Program-made: the position numbers and the translations under genes
Source: Lithospermum erythrorhizon
Lineage: Eukaryota; Streptophyta; Magnoliopsida; Boraginales; Boraginaceae
DNA length: 64,000 nt
Direction of reading: 5' to 3'
Assembly: GCA_019722365.1 (NCBI GenBank)
Contig: JADFUC010000765.1
Span: 868,001-932,000, forward strand
The notes under the pieces: generated by a model
What the model saw: only the letters and a program-made list of their open reading frames with translations
What the model was told of the DNA's origin: nothing
Databases searched by the model: none
In this document: one piece after another, positions 61,953 to 64,000 of the stretch
Position numbering within the stretch: position 1 is the stretch's first letter
Layout of the letters: every line of letters starts with the position of its first letter

Positions 61953-64000
61953 ATTATACAAGTAGTTGTAGACTGAATATTTAGAAGAAAAAAAAGGAGA
62001 ACCTACAAGTAGAATAACATGTAGTCTATGTTCCAAGAATATAATTTGAGAGGTTATTAAATAAATACTTAAGTGGAAATTAAAGGAAAGAAATGGTCAT
62101 TGATCTTTTATGAGTAGTAGATGAACATTGGAAGGGTATTAAATAACCCCTTCATTTTTGGCCGGCATAGTAGGACAGATGGATGAAGTCAAAAGTTAAA
62201 AGGACAAAATGCTCGTCAATTTTTGTCAATGGTTTTTAGTTACATCATGTTGTAAAATAAATTTTATGTAGCCATCAAGAGCAAAACAATAATAATTTAA
62301 ACTTTGGGTTTTGGTACGACTTAATCTTGTAATAAAGGGGAATTTAATTTGATACCTTTCCACAAAAGAAGAACCGAGTAAATAATATTTTGTATTTTTT
62401 ACAATGCATGGATGAGTATCCAATATCCACCCATGTTACATGAAATTAGCCCAGACATGGTTTATGTTTTCGACATGTCATTTAAATGGGGGGCGATACT
62501 CAATTTGGAATTGAACCAATGTTGTCTGACTTGAGAATGTTTCCACTGAATTAGACTCTGATTATTCTGCCCTCCTTAGCACTTGAATAAGATAGATTTT
62601 CCGGTCAAAAACACTTCTACGCTCAACTCAATATTGGTCAAGAATAATTTCTTAATGCAAAACACGTGAATTAATTACTTGAATACCATATATTATATTA
62701 CGGGGATTCGTGTATCAAAAACAAAATATATATTACAAGATTGGTGAACTCTATCCAAACGCGTAACAACATATGCAATTTTTACACGGTATTTAAAGTA
62801 TAGCCAGGGCGTATGGACTTGATTCCGAAAGTGAGTTTGGATATGAGTTTAGAAGCTTATGGGCTTGATCCTAAGATAGGGTATATATATGACTTAAGAG
62901 GATTTGAATTTGATCCTGAAGTACGAGGGATTTAAATATGGATTCAAAGTCTTATGTATTTGAGTTTGGATGGAATTTGGATATATCTTCAATGGATTTA
63001 AAGACTTGTTCTTAAAGAGGATTTAAATTTAGGGACTTTAATATTTTTAATTCCATTTCTTGTAATAGTATTTTTTTTATGGCACTAAACATGTTGTATC
63101 TGGTTGGAACAATTATTAATATAGATTGATAGCATGACAACTCGACTAAGCGTTAAGCGTATATAAGTTTAAAAGTTTTGGTTTACGTAGAGCTGTTGTA
63201 TTATTAATTTTGTCTTGGCATCCTATTGATAGAACGATAAGCTTGGATCCTTTTGTATAAAAATTCACGGAATCGAAATTTCCATTTTGATATATAATTA
63301 TAAATCATATGCCTTCGTGTTGTTTACAAGTAAAGTGGCATCAATATTTTCTCTCAGTCCAAATCACTACTGGAAACAAGTTTGGCACATTGATATAATC
63401 AATAAATAATTCTAAGGAAAAGCTTGCAGTTCTAACAACAATGATTTAGAAAAAAATGATTTAATCTATCTATATATATATATACCTATTATAAAAATGT
63501 AAATATTTTATCCCTAAAATCACAATATAATTACTATTAACAAAATCATAATATATACTCCGTACTATTTCTAATTGTTCATCTCGGATATGTCCAACCA
63601 ACACTATAACTCAAGACTAATTGTGGAGAACTACTTTAGAAAAATACTTATTCTATTAAAAGTAGTAGTTTAGATATCTATTTTATTATTTTAAGTAGTT
63701 TAGATATCATTATACTTAAATACATTTTAAATTATTTTTTTATTAGCAATATATAGATTACATATCATTATAATTAAATACATTTTTAAAAATAAAATCA
63801 TAACTTTTCTTGCTTTTTAAAAATAAAATTATAATCTTGTATAACAAAAATATCAGTATAATAAATTCATTGGGTATAGTATTAATTGACCGGAATAAGA
63901 CAATCTATAATAATAATAATATGAATACGATAAAATAGACATAATAATAAGTTTTATAATCATGACAGCAATAAAACAAAACCAAAGAAAGTGGCTTGAT
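61953..64000. other. AT-rich intergenic region at the right edge
   Basis: The first ~400 bases are the GRAS gene upstream region. The rest is AT-rich, with a short (TA)n run near 63470-63484 and poly-A/T tracts. No coding sequence, RNA gene or transposon end is recognised. Confidence 0.5.

Overview
The window is nuclear DNA of a flowering plant, almost certainly a eudicot. Genes have many short exons joined at GT-AG introns, the gene set is plant-specific (ALE2-type receptor kinase, GRAS regulator, SUVR methyltransferase, ABCC5-type transporter), intergenic DNA is AT-rich, and Au-SINE, hAT and Ty1-copia debris is present. I cannot name the species. All exon models below were built by hand from splice sites and reading-frame continuity; exon lengths and phases add up in each one.

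Left part (1-10 kb): the 5' half of an ALE2-like receptor kinase gene on the minus strand (kinase exons lie off the left edge) faces, across a ~3 kb spacer, a plus-strand gene of a plant-specific Cys/His-rich family (RIN13-like, from memory) whose reading frame is broken several times. From 10 to 25 kb lies a repeat-rich block with no intact gene. It holds a ~200-bp tandem repeat of about three units and a badly decayed minus-strand Ty1-copia element, recognised from gag-pre-integrase, integrase-tail and RNase H-like remnants in the right order.

Middle part (25-47 kb): an 11-exon ABCC5/MRP5-type full ABC transporter (1518 aa, inositol hexakisphosphate transporter family), then a SUVR1/2/4-type SET-domain protein (8 exons, 818 aa, ending in a 26-nt coding exon), then on the minus strand a 54-aa single-pass membrane protein and a SNRNP25/ubiquitin-like gene.

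Right part (47-64 kb): a ~4.4 kb decayed hAT transposon with recognisable transposase and C-terminal dimerisation remnants, a 14-exon casein kinase 1 gene (457 aa) with two small hAT-type elements inside introns, each flanked by 8-bp target duplications, and a convergent single-exon GRAS gene of the SCARECROW/SCL23 type. The last 2 kb is AT-rich and shows no gene.

The genes are independent housekeeping, signalling and developmental loci, not a pathway cluster. I see no convincing new biological system. The observations most worth checking are the frame-broken RIN13-like locus, the small membrane protein, the ~200-bp tandem repeat, and the dated insertions in the casein kinase introns.
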